17,035 nucleotides of DNA from positions 1-17,035 of the forward strand of contig JAAEOP010001095.1 in NCBI GenBank assembly GCA_024223125.1. Direction: 5' to 3'. The notes beneath the pieces are model-generated. The model was given only the letters and a program-made list of their open reading frames with translations. It ran no database searches and was not told where the DNA came from. The DNA is from Chloroflexota bacterium (lineage in GTDB: Bacteria; Chloroflexota; Anaerolineae; Promineifilales; Promineifilaceae). Positions 1-6,284 of the stretch are shown here, piece by piece. Within the stretch, counting starts at the first letter, position 1. The number at the start of each line of letters is the position of its first letter. A program made the translations under genes and the position numbers.

Positions 1-342
1 CATGGAAATACCGGCGATGGATAGAGCCACAGCATAAGGGGGGTGGGCGTGGACGACAGCTTGAATGTCGGGGCGCTGGCGGTACGCTTCCAGGTGCATG
101 GGTGTTTCGCTGGTAGGATGGAGGTGGCGCGGTCCGCCAATCTTTTTGCCGGCTTCGTTGATGACGATCAGTTCATCGGGGTCCAAATGGCCTTTGGCTA
201 AACCGGAGGGGGTGAGGAGGATACGGCCGTGACCCAATCGAGCCGAAATATTACCGTCACTGGCCAGGACAAACCCTTTTTCATACATCCGGCGGCCGAC
301 CTGGACGATTTCCTGGCGGAGTTGGAATTCGCTGGTGGGCAT
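1..342 (-). CDS. Class II aldolase/adducin family protein, N-terminal part (cut by window edge)
   Basis: The frame is open from an ATG at 342 to the left edge and gives the first 114 residues. The family contains zinc-dependent sugar-phosphate aldolases and epimerases such as L-fuculose-phosphate aldolase and ribulose-5-phosphate 4-epimerase. Seen here are the phosphate-binding segments SDGNIS (28-33) and TPSG (44-47), the acidic catalytic position in TSETP (Glu79), and the metal-binding pair HAH (His98 and His100) followed by PPYA. A third metal histidine is expected beyond the edge. The start lies 3 bp after the stop of the ketopantoate-reductase-like gene, so the two are probably co-transcribed. 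No strong ribosome binding site is visible. The substrate cannot be told from this part, and the family call is firm. Confidence 0.88.
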   Translation of the reverse strand, partial: MPTSEFQLRQEIVQVGRRMYEKGFVLASDGNISARLGHGRILLTPSGLAKGHLDPDELIVINEAGKKIGGPRHLHPTSETPMHLEAYRQRPDIQAVVHAHPPYAVALSIAGISM

Positions 343-345
343 AAA

Positions 346-1407
346 CTATCTCAGACCCATAGTGGTTTCGTACCGTCTCACATCAGCCAGCAGGCGTTTG
401 GGACGGCCGTCATAATCGCGCCAGTTTGTTTCTTTTAATGTCAGTTTCATAAGGGTGTCATTCAAGGCCATGTTGACAGGAGCGGGTATGCCGCAAGTTT
501 CACCCGCTTTGGCAATGGCCCCATTGTGGAAAATCACTTCGCTTTTCCCTTTGCCTTCTTGCAAGTCAATGAAGAAGGAGGGCATTTTGCCGCCACGGCC
601 GCTGGTTACAAGATTCGTCATAATCGGCTTAAGCAGCCCTTTGGGCATCCGTTTGGCGCCAAAAGCCAGCCGTTTGGCTTGGGAGCCAGGTAAATCAATC
701 ACCTTGATTTTAAGCGCCTTCATCACTGCCAATGTCTCTTGCAGCATCCGCACTTCCAGGTCGAATAGTATGTCTGATTTATAGACAGTTTCGGGACGCC
801 GATTCAAAATGGCAGATGTGGCGTTGCCCACAATGTTGAGCAGCGTCTTAGACCATTTCATCCGCTGGTAATCTTTGACGCTGTCGGTGGTGATACCTGT
901 TTGCTGGAACAGGTTGACCCATTGTTTAATATCCTGACGGGACTGTGTGGGGGCTAAAGTCAGACCGCGATCCGGCCGTTCGACAACAATATGGTCGGTG
1001 GTTTCTTTGCGAAGGGGAATGGTTACGGAACCGGCAATGATACGTTCGGCGCCGAATTGGTCAATGAGTGGCTGCTCAACGTCAATGCCGTTTTGGATAG
1101 TAATGATGGGCGGCGGGTCAGGACAAAAGGCGACCAATGAGTCTAATGCAACCGTCAGATCATACGATTTCATGCTCATAACAAGCAAATCGTAGGTGGT
1201 AGCATCTTTGAATGCCTGATGGAGAGAAGTAAGAATGACGGGGCGGGTGACAGATCTACGGCCGTTTTCCGTTATCGCCAATCCGTTGGCCGAAATAAGC
1301 TGGGCAGCCACATCGCGAGTGATTAACGTCACTTCATGCTTTTGTTGAGACAGCCTTGCGCCCAGATAACCCCCAACTGCGCCAGCGCCATAAATAAGTA
1401 TTTTCAT
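346..1407 (-). CDS. Ketopantoate reductase family protein (2-dehydropantoate 2-reductase-like)
   Basis: A complete 353-residue protein of the ApbA/PanE family. Members reduce 2-dehydropantoate to pantoate with NADPH in coenzyme A synthesis, but many paralogues act on other 2-keto acids. The N-terminus has the dinucleotide-binding motif GAGAVGGYLGARL (about residues 7-19). SMKSYD and IQNGI follow the family pattern, and KWSKTLLNIVGN holds the expected catalytic lysine and substrate asparagine. The C-terminal half has the usual PSFFIDLQEGKGKSE and HNGAI signature. It is longer than typical PanE (about 300 residues). The gene lies between fmt and a class II aldolase on the same strand. No clear Shine-Dalgarno site precedes the ATG, because the upstream stretch is an inverted repeat. 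I leave the symbol blank because the pantothenate role is not shown. Confidence 0.85.
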   Translation of the reverse strand: MKILIYGAGAVGGYLGARLSQQKHEVTLITRDVAAQLISANGLAITENGRRSVTRPVILTSLHQAFKDATTYDLLVMSMKSYDLTVALDSLVAFCPDPPPIITIQNGIDVEQPLIDQFGAERIIAGSVTIPLRKETTDHIVVERPDRGLTLAPTQSRQDIKQWVNLFQQTGITTDSVKDYQRMKWSKTLLNIVGNATSAILNRRPETVYKSDILFDLEVRMLQETLAVMKALKIKVIDLPGSQAKRLAFGAKRMPKGLLKPIMTNLVTSGRGGKMPSFFIDLQEGKGKSEVIFHNGAIAKAGETCGIPAPVNMALNDTLMKLTLKETNWRDYDGRPKRLLADVRRYETTMGLR

Positions 1408-1423
1408 AGTTTTTGAGGGAGCT

Positions 1424-1480
1424 TGGAGATTGGGAGATTAGAGATTAAAAAATCTCCAATCTCTCAATCTCTAATCTCCT
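1424..1480. repeat. Inverted repeat of GAGATT-type units between fmt and the reductase gene
   Basis: The left arm GGAGATTAGAGATT (1433-1446) pairs perfectly with AATCTCTAATCTCC (1466-1479). Further GGAGATT and AATCTCC words at 1425-1431 and 1451-1457 extend the symmetry. The right arm covers the last codons and stop of fmt. In the transcript it would form a long AU-rich hairpin just before the reductase start. It could act as a weak terminator or RNA-stability element, or be a dispersed intergenic repeat. Confidence 0.75.
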
Positions 1481-2403
1481 AATTTCGTTCCAATAAATTG
1501 AGGCTGTCCCCGTAAAAAGTCGGCCAGAGACATAGCCCGTTTGTCCGCTAACTGCACCTGTTGTAATTGTAAACCACCGTTTGCGGTGCGAACAACCGTT
1601 TTTCCCGCAATGTTTATGACTTGACCAGGTTGGCCTGGGGGCACACGGTCGTCAAACAACACTGCCTCTAAAATCTTCAATGTTACTCCCTGCCAGGTTG
1701 TAAAAGCGCCGGGCCAGGGAGTCATCGCGCGGATTTGACGATCCAGATCAACATTGGTTTTGTGCCAATTTATACGGCCGTCTTTTTTGCTGATCATCGG
1801 TGCATAAGTAGACAAATCATCATTTTGTGGTGTGGCTGAAAGCTGTCCGCTCAGAATATTATCCAGATGGTGGCGCAGCAGGTCAGCGCCCATTTTAGCC
1901 AGACGATCATGGAGGGTGACGGCCGTCTCTGGCAACGTAATCGGCGTAGATTGGCACACAAAAACCGGGCCGGTATCCAGCCCCACATCCATCTGCATCA
2001 GACAAACGCCAGTTTCATCGTCTCCGGCTAAGAGGGTATGTTGGATGGGAGAAGCGCCGCGCCAACGGGGCAGCAGGGAAGCGTGAACATTGAGGCAACC
2101 GTGGGAAGGTAAATCTAGCACATGCGGCCGTAAAATTTGCCCAAAGGCGGCCACAACAATGACATCGGGTTGCCATTCTCGTAAGGGAGCGGCCGCATCT
2201 TCTTTTTTTAAGGATTTAGGTTGGTAAACAGGGATGCCGGCTTCTTGAGCGACTACTTTGACGGGGGACGGCCGTAACTTTTTGCCTCGTCCAGCCGGTC
2301 TATCTGGCTGCGTGACAACCCCCACTACTTCTTGGGTTTCAATTAAGGTTTGCAAGGCAGGCACAGAAAAATCAGGCGTACCCATAAACACAACTTTGCT
2401 CAT
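1471..2403 (-). CDS. fmt: Methionyl-tRNA formyltransferase
   Basis: A complete 310-residue protein of normal length for Fmt. The enzyme formylates Met-tRNA(fMet) with 10-formyltetrahydrofolate in the cytoplasm before translation initiation. The N-terminal formyltransferase domain starts with VVFMGTPDFSVPAL. The catalytic residues are in NVHASLLPRWRGASPI (Asn105, His107) and MDVGLDTGPVF (Asp143). The C-terminal OB-fold part has the usual PWPGAFT and LKILEA segments. It is the first gene of a minus-strand group with the reductase and aldolase genes. The common neighbour def (peptide deformylase) is not in this window. The ATG at 2403 has only a poor ribosome binding site. The stop codon is inside the inverted repeat at 1424-1480. 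Confidence 0.97.
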   Translation of the reverse strand: MSKVVFMGTPDFSVPALQTLIETQEVVGVVTQPDRPAGRGKKLRPSPVKVVAQEAGIPVYQPKSLKKEDAAAPLREWQPDVIVVAAFGQILRPHVLDLPSHGCLNVHASLLPRWRGASPIQHTLLAGDDETGVCLMQMDVGLDTGPVFVCQSTPITLPETAVTLHDRLAKMGADLLRHHLDNILSGQLSATPQNDDLSTYAPMISKKDGRINWHKTNVDLDRQIRAMTPWPGAFTTWQGVTLKILEAVLFDDRVPPGQPGQVINIAGKTVVRTANGGLQLQQVQLADKRAMSLADFLRGQPQFIGTKLGD

Positions 2404-2442
2404 GTGGAGATTCTATCTTTGTTACGGCCGTTTGCAAATCAG

Positions 2443-2471
2443 TTGACGCCAACCTGAATTCCCTTTACAAT
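2443..2471 (+). promoter_or_regulatory. Sigma-70 type promoter of the DUF4013 gene
   Basis: TTGACG (2443-2448) is followed after 17 bp by TACAAT (2466-2471), each close to the sigma-70 consensus. Transcription would start near 2478, leaving a leader of nearly 90 nt before the ATG at 2566. Confidence 0.6.
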
Positions 2472-2565
2472 TTTGTCATTGAAGTCCCCATTTTATTCAC
2501 CCCATAAAGTCTGACGGTTTACAATACAGAATTGCATCGTCAGCTTGCTGAGAAGGAGGCAAACT

Positions 2566-3258
2566 ATGGATATCGGAAAAGCGCTTTCATATGTAACTGA
2601 GGATGAGCGATGGGTTACAAAGATCGGGATTGGGGCTGTCATGGCCTTTTTTGCCTGGTTGATTGTGCCCATGTTTTTCTTATCGGGTTATATGGTTGGC
2701 ATTACAAAAAATGTGATGGCAGAGGAGGAACGGCCGTTGCCCGAATGGGAAGATTGGGGCACGTTGTTCATGGATGGCCTTTACATTTTCATCGCCGGGC
2801 TAATTTACACCCTCCCCTTTTGGCTGCTTAGTTGCTGCGTATTCTTCACCACCATCGGCACCGGCGGTCTGGCCGAACTGAGTGAAGAAGCGGCCGGTGC
2901 AGCTTTATTAACGACCTACGGCTTGTTTTGCTGTGTGATGTTGCTTCTCATCGTCGCCCTCATGTTTTTAGGGCCAGCCATCGTCATTCAATATGCACGT
3001 CATGGTGAGTTGAGCGCTTGCTTCCAGTTTAGCCAGATGATGGATCTGATTCGGGAAAACATTGGTGATATTATCTTAACTGTGGCTGTCTCTTTTGGCG
3101 TTAGCATCGTCATTAGTCTGGTAATGGTTATTCCGATTGTCGGCTGGCTCATAGGCCTGGCTGGGCAGGTTTATTTATATGCCGTTTTGGGTCATTTATA
3201 CGGCCAAATTGGCGCTCGTATGGGTGGCGTACCTAAAGAAGAAAAGTTTGCCATCTAG
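2566..3258 (+). CDS. DUF4013 domain-containing membrane protein
   Basis: The frame also allows a TTG at 2545, but the ATG at 2566 is chosen because AAGGAGG (2553-2559) lies at ideal distance before it. That gives 230 residues. Hydrophobic stretches lie at about 21-46, 72-100, 113-145 and 168-215, so this is a polytopic inner-membrane protein. The segment LPEWEDWGTLFMDGL after the first membrane region, the GPAIVIQYA segment, and the late VGWLIGLAGQVYLYAVLGHLYGQ resemble DUF4013 proteins, whose function is unknown. The C-terminus is short and basic/acidic. The gene is alone on the plus strand with its own promoter and ends before a strong bidirectional terminator. Confidence 0.85.
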   Translation: MDIGKALSYVTEDERWVTKIGIGAVMAFFAWLIVPMFFLSGYMVGITKNVMAEEERPLPEWEDWGTLFMDGLYIFIAGLIYTLPFWLLSCCVFFTTIGTGGLAELSEEAAGAALLTTYGLFCCVMLLLIVALMFLGPAIVIQYARHGELSACFQFSQMMDLIRENIGDIILTVAVSFGVSIVISLVMVIPIVGWLIGLAGQVYLYAVLGHLYGQIGARMGGVPKEEKFAI

Positions 3259-3273
3259 TTTGGCGACAGTCGC

Positions 3274-3307
3274 TGTAGAACAAACTGACAGTACAGTTTG
3301 CACTACA
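3274..3307. repeat. Small hairpin after the DUF4013 gene
   Basis: TGTAG and CAAACTG (3274-3278, 3281-3287) pair with CAGTTTG and CTACA (3294-3300, 3303-3307), with a two-base internal loop and an ACAGTA apical loop. There is no T-run, so it is not a terminator by itself. It may protect the 3' end of the mRNA. Confidence 0.5.
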
Positions 3308-3336
3308 AGTGATTGTATTGTGATAAAGGAAAAGAG

Positions 3337-3372
3337 AAAAGAGGCGCATCCTTCATTGGATGCGCCTCTTTT
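3337..3372. terminator. Bidirectional rho-independent terminator
   Basis: A perfect 15-bp stem (AAAAGAGGCGCATCC at 3337-3351 and its complement at 3358-3372) has a six-base loop, an A-run on the left and a T-run on the right. It lies between two convergent genes and would stop transcription from both sides. Confidence 0.93.
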
Positions 3373-3400
3373 GTAAGGGGGGAAGATGTAAAGGTATTTG

Positions 3401-4456
3401 TTATTTCAATGTGTCATTGTCATCAGGTAAAGTGTCAAGTACGGCCGTGACCTTGTCATCATCTTCTGGCGTCAGGATACGAATATCGGCTTCGCTATCA
3501 CCCAGATAAGGGTACGACTTAGTACCGAACTTGGTGAGTACCACAGCCCCCAAACCTACGCAGGCAATGATAAAGCCAACCAACCCTTCTCCAATGGCGA
3601 AAGGAATAGCCCCAAACAAGCCTAAAAGTAGAGTTAAGGTTATTGTGCCTAATGCGGCCGTAACCGGCAAAGTACGATTCTTCAAATTCATCCAATCAGC
3701 CATGCGCCGCCCCAGCATGTCGCCAGCAACAAACCAGCCAAAAGCTATTGCGCCGCCAAAGGCCAAAGTTAAGGCCAACGCCAGCAAAACGCCTAATCCA
3801 CAAATAAAAGCCAGAATAAAAAAGACCGGACTAAGCAGCAGCATCAAAAAGGGTATCGCTAATGAAGTCAGGAAGCCCACTGTGCCGCTGGCAATCGGTT
3901 TCTGCCGGGCTGCGCTTTCTACCTGTTCAAAGTGGCGCGGGAAGAGGGTGGCAACGGCAAAAGCTAATACACCCAACAGCAAGCTGCGGAAGATTGCTCC
4001 AACCACTCGCCCTAAGAAGCCAATGCCTTCTGAATGCGGCCCCCGTTCAATAGGTGGTATAGGGGCAATGGATGGTACGCCATCTAGTAAGCCGCTGAAT
4101 TCGGGAGTGAAGTTGGTGCAACTTAGGCCAACGGCCGTAAAATCATCAATATCGCCGGACATAACAACACAATCACCGCTGATAACGGCCGTGTCCTCCA
4201 CTGCCAAATTCCCATCAAACAGCACCACATCCCCATTCACCATCCCGGCAATCGTAGCGTCTCCATTAAAGAGGGTGACATCCCCTTTCACAATAGCTCC
4301 AGCTTCTACAATCAGGTCTTCATCAAACAGAACCACATCATCTGGGTTGTCATCCGGCGTAATGACCGTGACCCCACTTTGAGCCAAAGCCACACCGGAT
4401 GGAATCCCTATCAACAAAACAAATAGTAACAGTAAGAATAAAATTCGACGTTTCAT
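3401..4456 (-). CDS. Secreted/membrane protein with bactofilin-like GDV repeats, third gene of a sigma-factor operon
   Basis: A 351-residue protein. It opens with a clear signal peptide or membrane anchor (MKRR, then about 18 hydrophobic residues, ending near ALAQ at 23-26). Residues about 30-110 contain spaced repeats of the type GDVTLFNGD, GDVVLFDGN and GDCVVMSGD. This looks like the right-handed beta-helix pattern of polymer-forming (bactofilin-like) domains. Residues about 145-320 form several membrane segments, and an acidic soluble tail ends the protein. It starts 16 bp after the stop of the anti-sigma gene, so it is probably co-expressed with it and may be an envelope-stress effector or a regulatory partner. 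The exact role is unknown. The gene ends at the shared terminator. Confidence 0.8.
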   Translation of the reverse strand: MKRRILFLLLLFVLLIGIPSGVALAQSGVTVITPDDNPDDVVLFDEDLIVEAGAIVKGDVTLFNGDATIAGMVNGDVVLFDGNLAVEDTAVISGDCVVMSGDIDDFTAVGLSCTNFTPEFSGLLDGVPSIAPIPPIERGPHSEGIGFLGRVVGAIFRSLLLGVLAFAVATLFPRHFEQVESAARQKPIASGTVGFLTSLAIPFLMLLLSPVFFILAFICGLGVLLALALTLAFGGAIAFGWFVAGDMLGRRMADWMNLKNRTLPVTAALGTITLTLLLGLFGAIPFAIGEGLVGFIIACVGLGAVVLTKFGTKSYPYLGDSEADIRILTPEDDDKVTAVLDTLPDDNDTLK

Positions 4457-4472
4457 AGCTAACCCCCAATCA

Positions 4473-5021
4473 TTAAATATGACTTTGTTGTTGAGTTGGT
4501 TGATTCAATAATTGTCGCAGGATGCCGCTCCATAAAAAGACGACCCCAGCCATGACCAACAGCCAACCCAAAACCATCGGTTGTTCAATGACAAATTGAC
4601 CCAACCCATTAAATAATCCACTAAAAATCACGGCGACAAGCTGCCACCCCTTGCTTACCAATTGGGTGACGCTATCTAAAACGGCTGGCTGCTGTGCCAG
4701 AGGAGACAGAAGCGCGGCCGCCAAAAAGATTAACAAGATAGGTATCAACCCACTGAACAGCAGCGTTACATACACAGCCCCCATGGCCCACAAACGCACC
4801 TGGCGATTGGGTAAACGGGCCAGGGTACGTTGCGTAAATCCGGCCGCTGGCGTCAGCATAGGCGACTGCCGAAACAGTGCGTCAATGGCTGCCATTGCCT
4901 GCCATTCCTGCTTACAAGATGGACACGCCCGCAGGTGAGATTCCAGCCCAAGCTCGTCTTCGGCTGAAAGCTCACCATCGAGCGCGTCCATCATCAAACT
5001 AAAATAATCTTCATGTTCCAT
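4473..5021 (-). CDS. Anti-sigma factor with zinc-finger (zf-HC2) domain
   Basis: A 182-residue membrane protein. The N-terminal 40 residues contain the anti-sigma zinc-finger pattern: His3 and then ESHLRACPSC with His29, Cys33 and Cys36 in H-x3-C-x2-C spacing. Such domains bind ECF sigma factors and hold them inactive in the cytoplasm. Two strongly hydrophobic regions follow (about 76-108 and 150-170). The design is therefore a cytoplasmic sensor domain anchored in the membrane. The gene follows the sigma factor directly, as is normal for such pairs, and GAAGGGAG stands at proper distance before the ATG. The inducing signal is unknown. The 74-bp gap to the sigma gene contains a perfect hairpin. 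Confidence 0.92.
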   Translation of the reverse strand: MEHEDYFSLMMDALDGELSAEDELGLESHLRACPSCKQEWQAMAAIDALFRQSPMLTPAAGFTQRTLARLPNRQVRLWAMGAVYVTLLFSGLIPILLIFLAAALLSPLAQQPAVLDSVTQLVSKGWQLVAVIFSGLFNGLGQFVIEQPMVLGWLLVMAGVVFLWSGILRQLLNQPTQQQSHI

Positions 5022-5048
5022 AACAATACTCCCTTCTTTATGTTTTCC

Positions 5049-5081
5049 AGAAGTTCCACCTTTCTAAAAGGTGGAACTTCT
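5049..5081. repeat. Perfect 15-bp palindromic hairpin between sigma and anti-sigma genes
   Basis: AGAAGTTCCACCTTT (5049-5063) pairs with AAAGGTGGAACTTCT (5067-5081) around a CTA loop. No T-run follows on the minus strand, so it is more likely an mRNA processing or stability element, or a dispersed palindrome, than a terminator. A related imperfect copy lies before the sigma gene at 5799-5836. Confidence 0.85.
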
Positions 5082-5095
5082 TAAATCTCTGTGTT

Positions 5096-5746
5096 TCATA
5101 CCAATATAGTTTCTTTGGTCGGTTGAATGCCGGCCTCCACTCCCAGTTCTGCTAACTGCCGACGGGCGCGAAAAAGACGAGATTTAATCGCGCTAACAGT
5201 CGTATCCATCACATCTGCAATTTCATCATAAGAAAGATCATACCAATAACGCAACACTACAGCTTGTCGATAATCTGGGGCCAAATCTGCCAATAATTGT
5301 TGTACCATCACTGCCTGTTCACCTTGCATTATCTGTGATTCTGGCCCGGTTGACTTTTCGGACATCAACGAGGGATGGGGGGCTAAAGGTTCGTCAATGG
5401 ATAGTAAAATAGCCCGCCGTTTCCGAATCTGGTCTATGCAGTAGTTGGAGGTAATGGAGAGCATCCAGGTGCTAAATTTACGCTTTGGATCGTAGCTATC
5501 CAGCCGGGTGTAAGCCCGTATGAATGCTTCTTGGGCTGCTTCTTCGGCCTCGTTGGCATTGCTTAACATGCGATACGCCAGATTAAAAACTGGCCTCTGA
5601 TATGCATCTATTATTTTTCCGAAGGCTGCTTTGTCGCCTTCCCGCGCTCGTTCGAGCCAGATTTGTTCGTTATTATTCAACTCTTGTTTCTCCTGACGTA
5701 CATCATTACGCAGTATATCAGGAAAAGTTGCTATCGTAGCTACCAT
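5096..5746 (-). CDS. ECF-type RNA polymerase sigma factor (sigma-70 family)
   Basis: The frame opens with an ATG at 5767. The ATG at 5746 is preferred because AAAGGCGAG precedes it at good spacing, while nothing like a ribosome binding site stands before 5767. This gives 216 residues. Region 2 covers about 45-115 (QRPVFNLAYRMLSN, EAEEAAQEAFIRAY, FSTWMLSITSNYCIDQIRKR). A linker of about 35 residues follows. Region 4 covers about 145-195 with the helix-turn-helix LSYDEIADVMDTTVSAIKSR and LFRARRQL. No other sigma domains are present, which defines the ECF group. It heads an operon with its zinc-finger anti-sigma and a membrane protein, so it likely responds to envelope stress. I did not see a convincing ECF-type autoregulatory promoter. 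Confidence 0.93.
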   Translation of the reverse strand: MVATIATFPDILRNDVRQEKQELNNNEQIWLERAREGDKAAFGKIIDAYQRPVFNLAYRMLSNANEAEEAAQEAFIRAYTRLDSYDPKRKFSTWMLSITSNYCIDQIRKRRAILLSIDEPLAPHPSLMSEKSTGPESQIMQGEQAVMVQQLLADLAPDYRQAVVLRYWYDLSYDEIADVMDTTVSAIKSRLFRARRQLAELGVEAGIQPTKETILV

Positions 5747-5798
5747 ATTCTCGCCTTTACTCACCATAAATGTGGCCGATCATTTGCCTTGTTTTTTA

Positions 5799-5836
5799 AG
5801 AGGTCCCATCTTTTGTCTGTAAAAGGTGGAACCTCT
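5799..5836. repeat. Imperfect palindrome upstream of the sigma gene
   Basis: AGAGGTCCCATCTTTT (5799-5814) and AAAAGGTGGAACCTCT (5821-5836) form an inverted repeat with a short indel and one mismatch. The right arm shares AAAGGTGGAAC with the hairpin at 5049-5081, so both appear to belong to one repeat family. Confidence 0.65.
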
Positions 5837-5843
5837 CCAACGA

Positions 5844-5872
5844 TTAATAATATGACAACTGGCACTTGACAA
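5844..5872 (-). promoter_or_regulatory. Possible promoter of the sigma-factor operon
   Basis: Read on the minus strand, TTGTCA (5867-5872) is followed after 17 bp by TATTAA (5844-5849). Its -35 box overlaps that of the plus-strand promoter at 5866-5893. The -10 matches only four of six consensus bases. Confidence 0.4.
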
Positions 5873-5893
5873 CATGTACGTGGGCTTTATAAT
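5866..5893 (+). promoter_or_regulatory. Consensus promoter for the T-box leader and thrS
   Basis: TTGACA (5866-5871) and TATAAT (5888-5893) are both perfect hexamers with a 16-bp spacer. The start point would be near 5900, about 385 nt before the thrS start codon. This long leader fits a T-box riboswitch. Confidence 0.8.
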
Positions 5894-6144
5894 CAAGCGC
5901 ACAATTGCACTTTGTAATACGTTGATTGGGATGAGTAGTTGCATTGTTGATGTCAGAGAGTGAACGGCCGTAAGCTGCAAGCCGTCATCATTAAACAAGC
6001 AATGAATACCCCCCAGGAGTGATTTTCTGAAAGGAAGGGCAAACCCAGTGTTTGTCCTATTATGGGCAGACTGTAGTGTCTGCCCTCTATAAAAAGGCTG
6101 AGTAAGAAAATCCGGTTGGCCCCGTTAACGGCCGTCAATGAGAG

Positions 6145-6201
6145 TGTTCAGTAATCAGTAATCACTGTTTAGTTAGTACTGACGACTACAAACTGAACAC
6201 T
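6145..6201. repeat. Inverted repeat with CAGTAATC units inside the T-box leader
   Basis: AGTGTTCAGT (6145-6154) pairs with ACTGAACACT (6192-6201). Between them are two CAGTAATCA words and further imperfect pairing. This low-complexity palindrome lies between the last leader hairpin and the T-box sequence and looks like an inserted dispersed repeat. It may also bring the antiterminator strands together. Confidence 0.6.
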
Positions 6202-6222
6202 AAAATTGGGTGGAATCGCGAG

Positions 6223-6256
6223 CGCCATCGCCCCAAAATGGGTGATGGTGTTTTTT
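6223..6256 (+). terminator. Regulated terminator of the thrS T-box
   Basis: An 11-bp stem with two G-U pairs (6223-6233 with 6240-6250) is followed by TTTTTT (6251-6256). It begins directly after the T-box sequence, as expected for the terminator that competes with the antiterminator. Confidence 0.85.
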
Positions 6257-6284
6257 ATTTTCAAAACTATTGGAGACAGCAACA

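Larger units (their letters stand above)
5900..6256 (+). ncRNA. T-box riboswitch leader, threonine specific
   Basis: The leader has the expected T-box parts in order. Stem I has paired arms CATTG/CAATG (5942-5946, 6000-6004), GATG/CATC (5949-5952, 5986-5989) and ACGGC/GCCGT (5964-5968, 5981-5985). It carries AGTA at 5934-5937, AGAGAG at 5955-5960 and AGCTGCAAG at 5973-5981. GAATACC at 6004-6010 provides an ACC threonine specifier (6008-6010). Two hairpins follow at 6037-6057 and 6064-6085 (a perfect 8-bp stem). The T-box proper is GGTGGAATCGCG (6209-6220), one base from the usual TGGNACCGCG. The terminator stem CGCCATCGCCC/GGGTGATGGTG with six Ts ends at 6256. Uncharged tRNA(Thr) would favour the antiterminator and switch on thrS. 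The TGGA bulge predicts U at the tRNA discriminator position. Confidence 0.88.

Noticed and set aside
3531..4382. Long plus-strand open frame (283 codons) opposite the bactofilin-like membrane gene
   Set aside because: It is antisense to a gene with signal peptide and clear repeat pattern. Its own composition (Pro, Ser, Thr, Lys rich) and lack of a domain mark it as a shadow frame.
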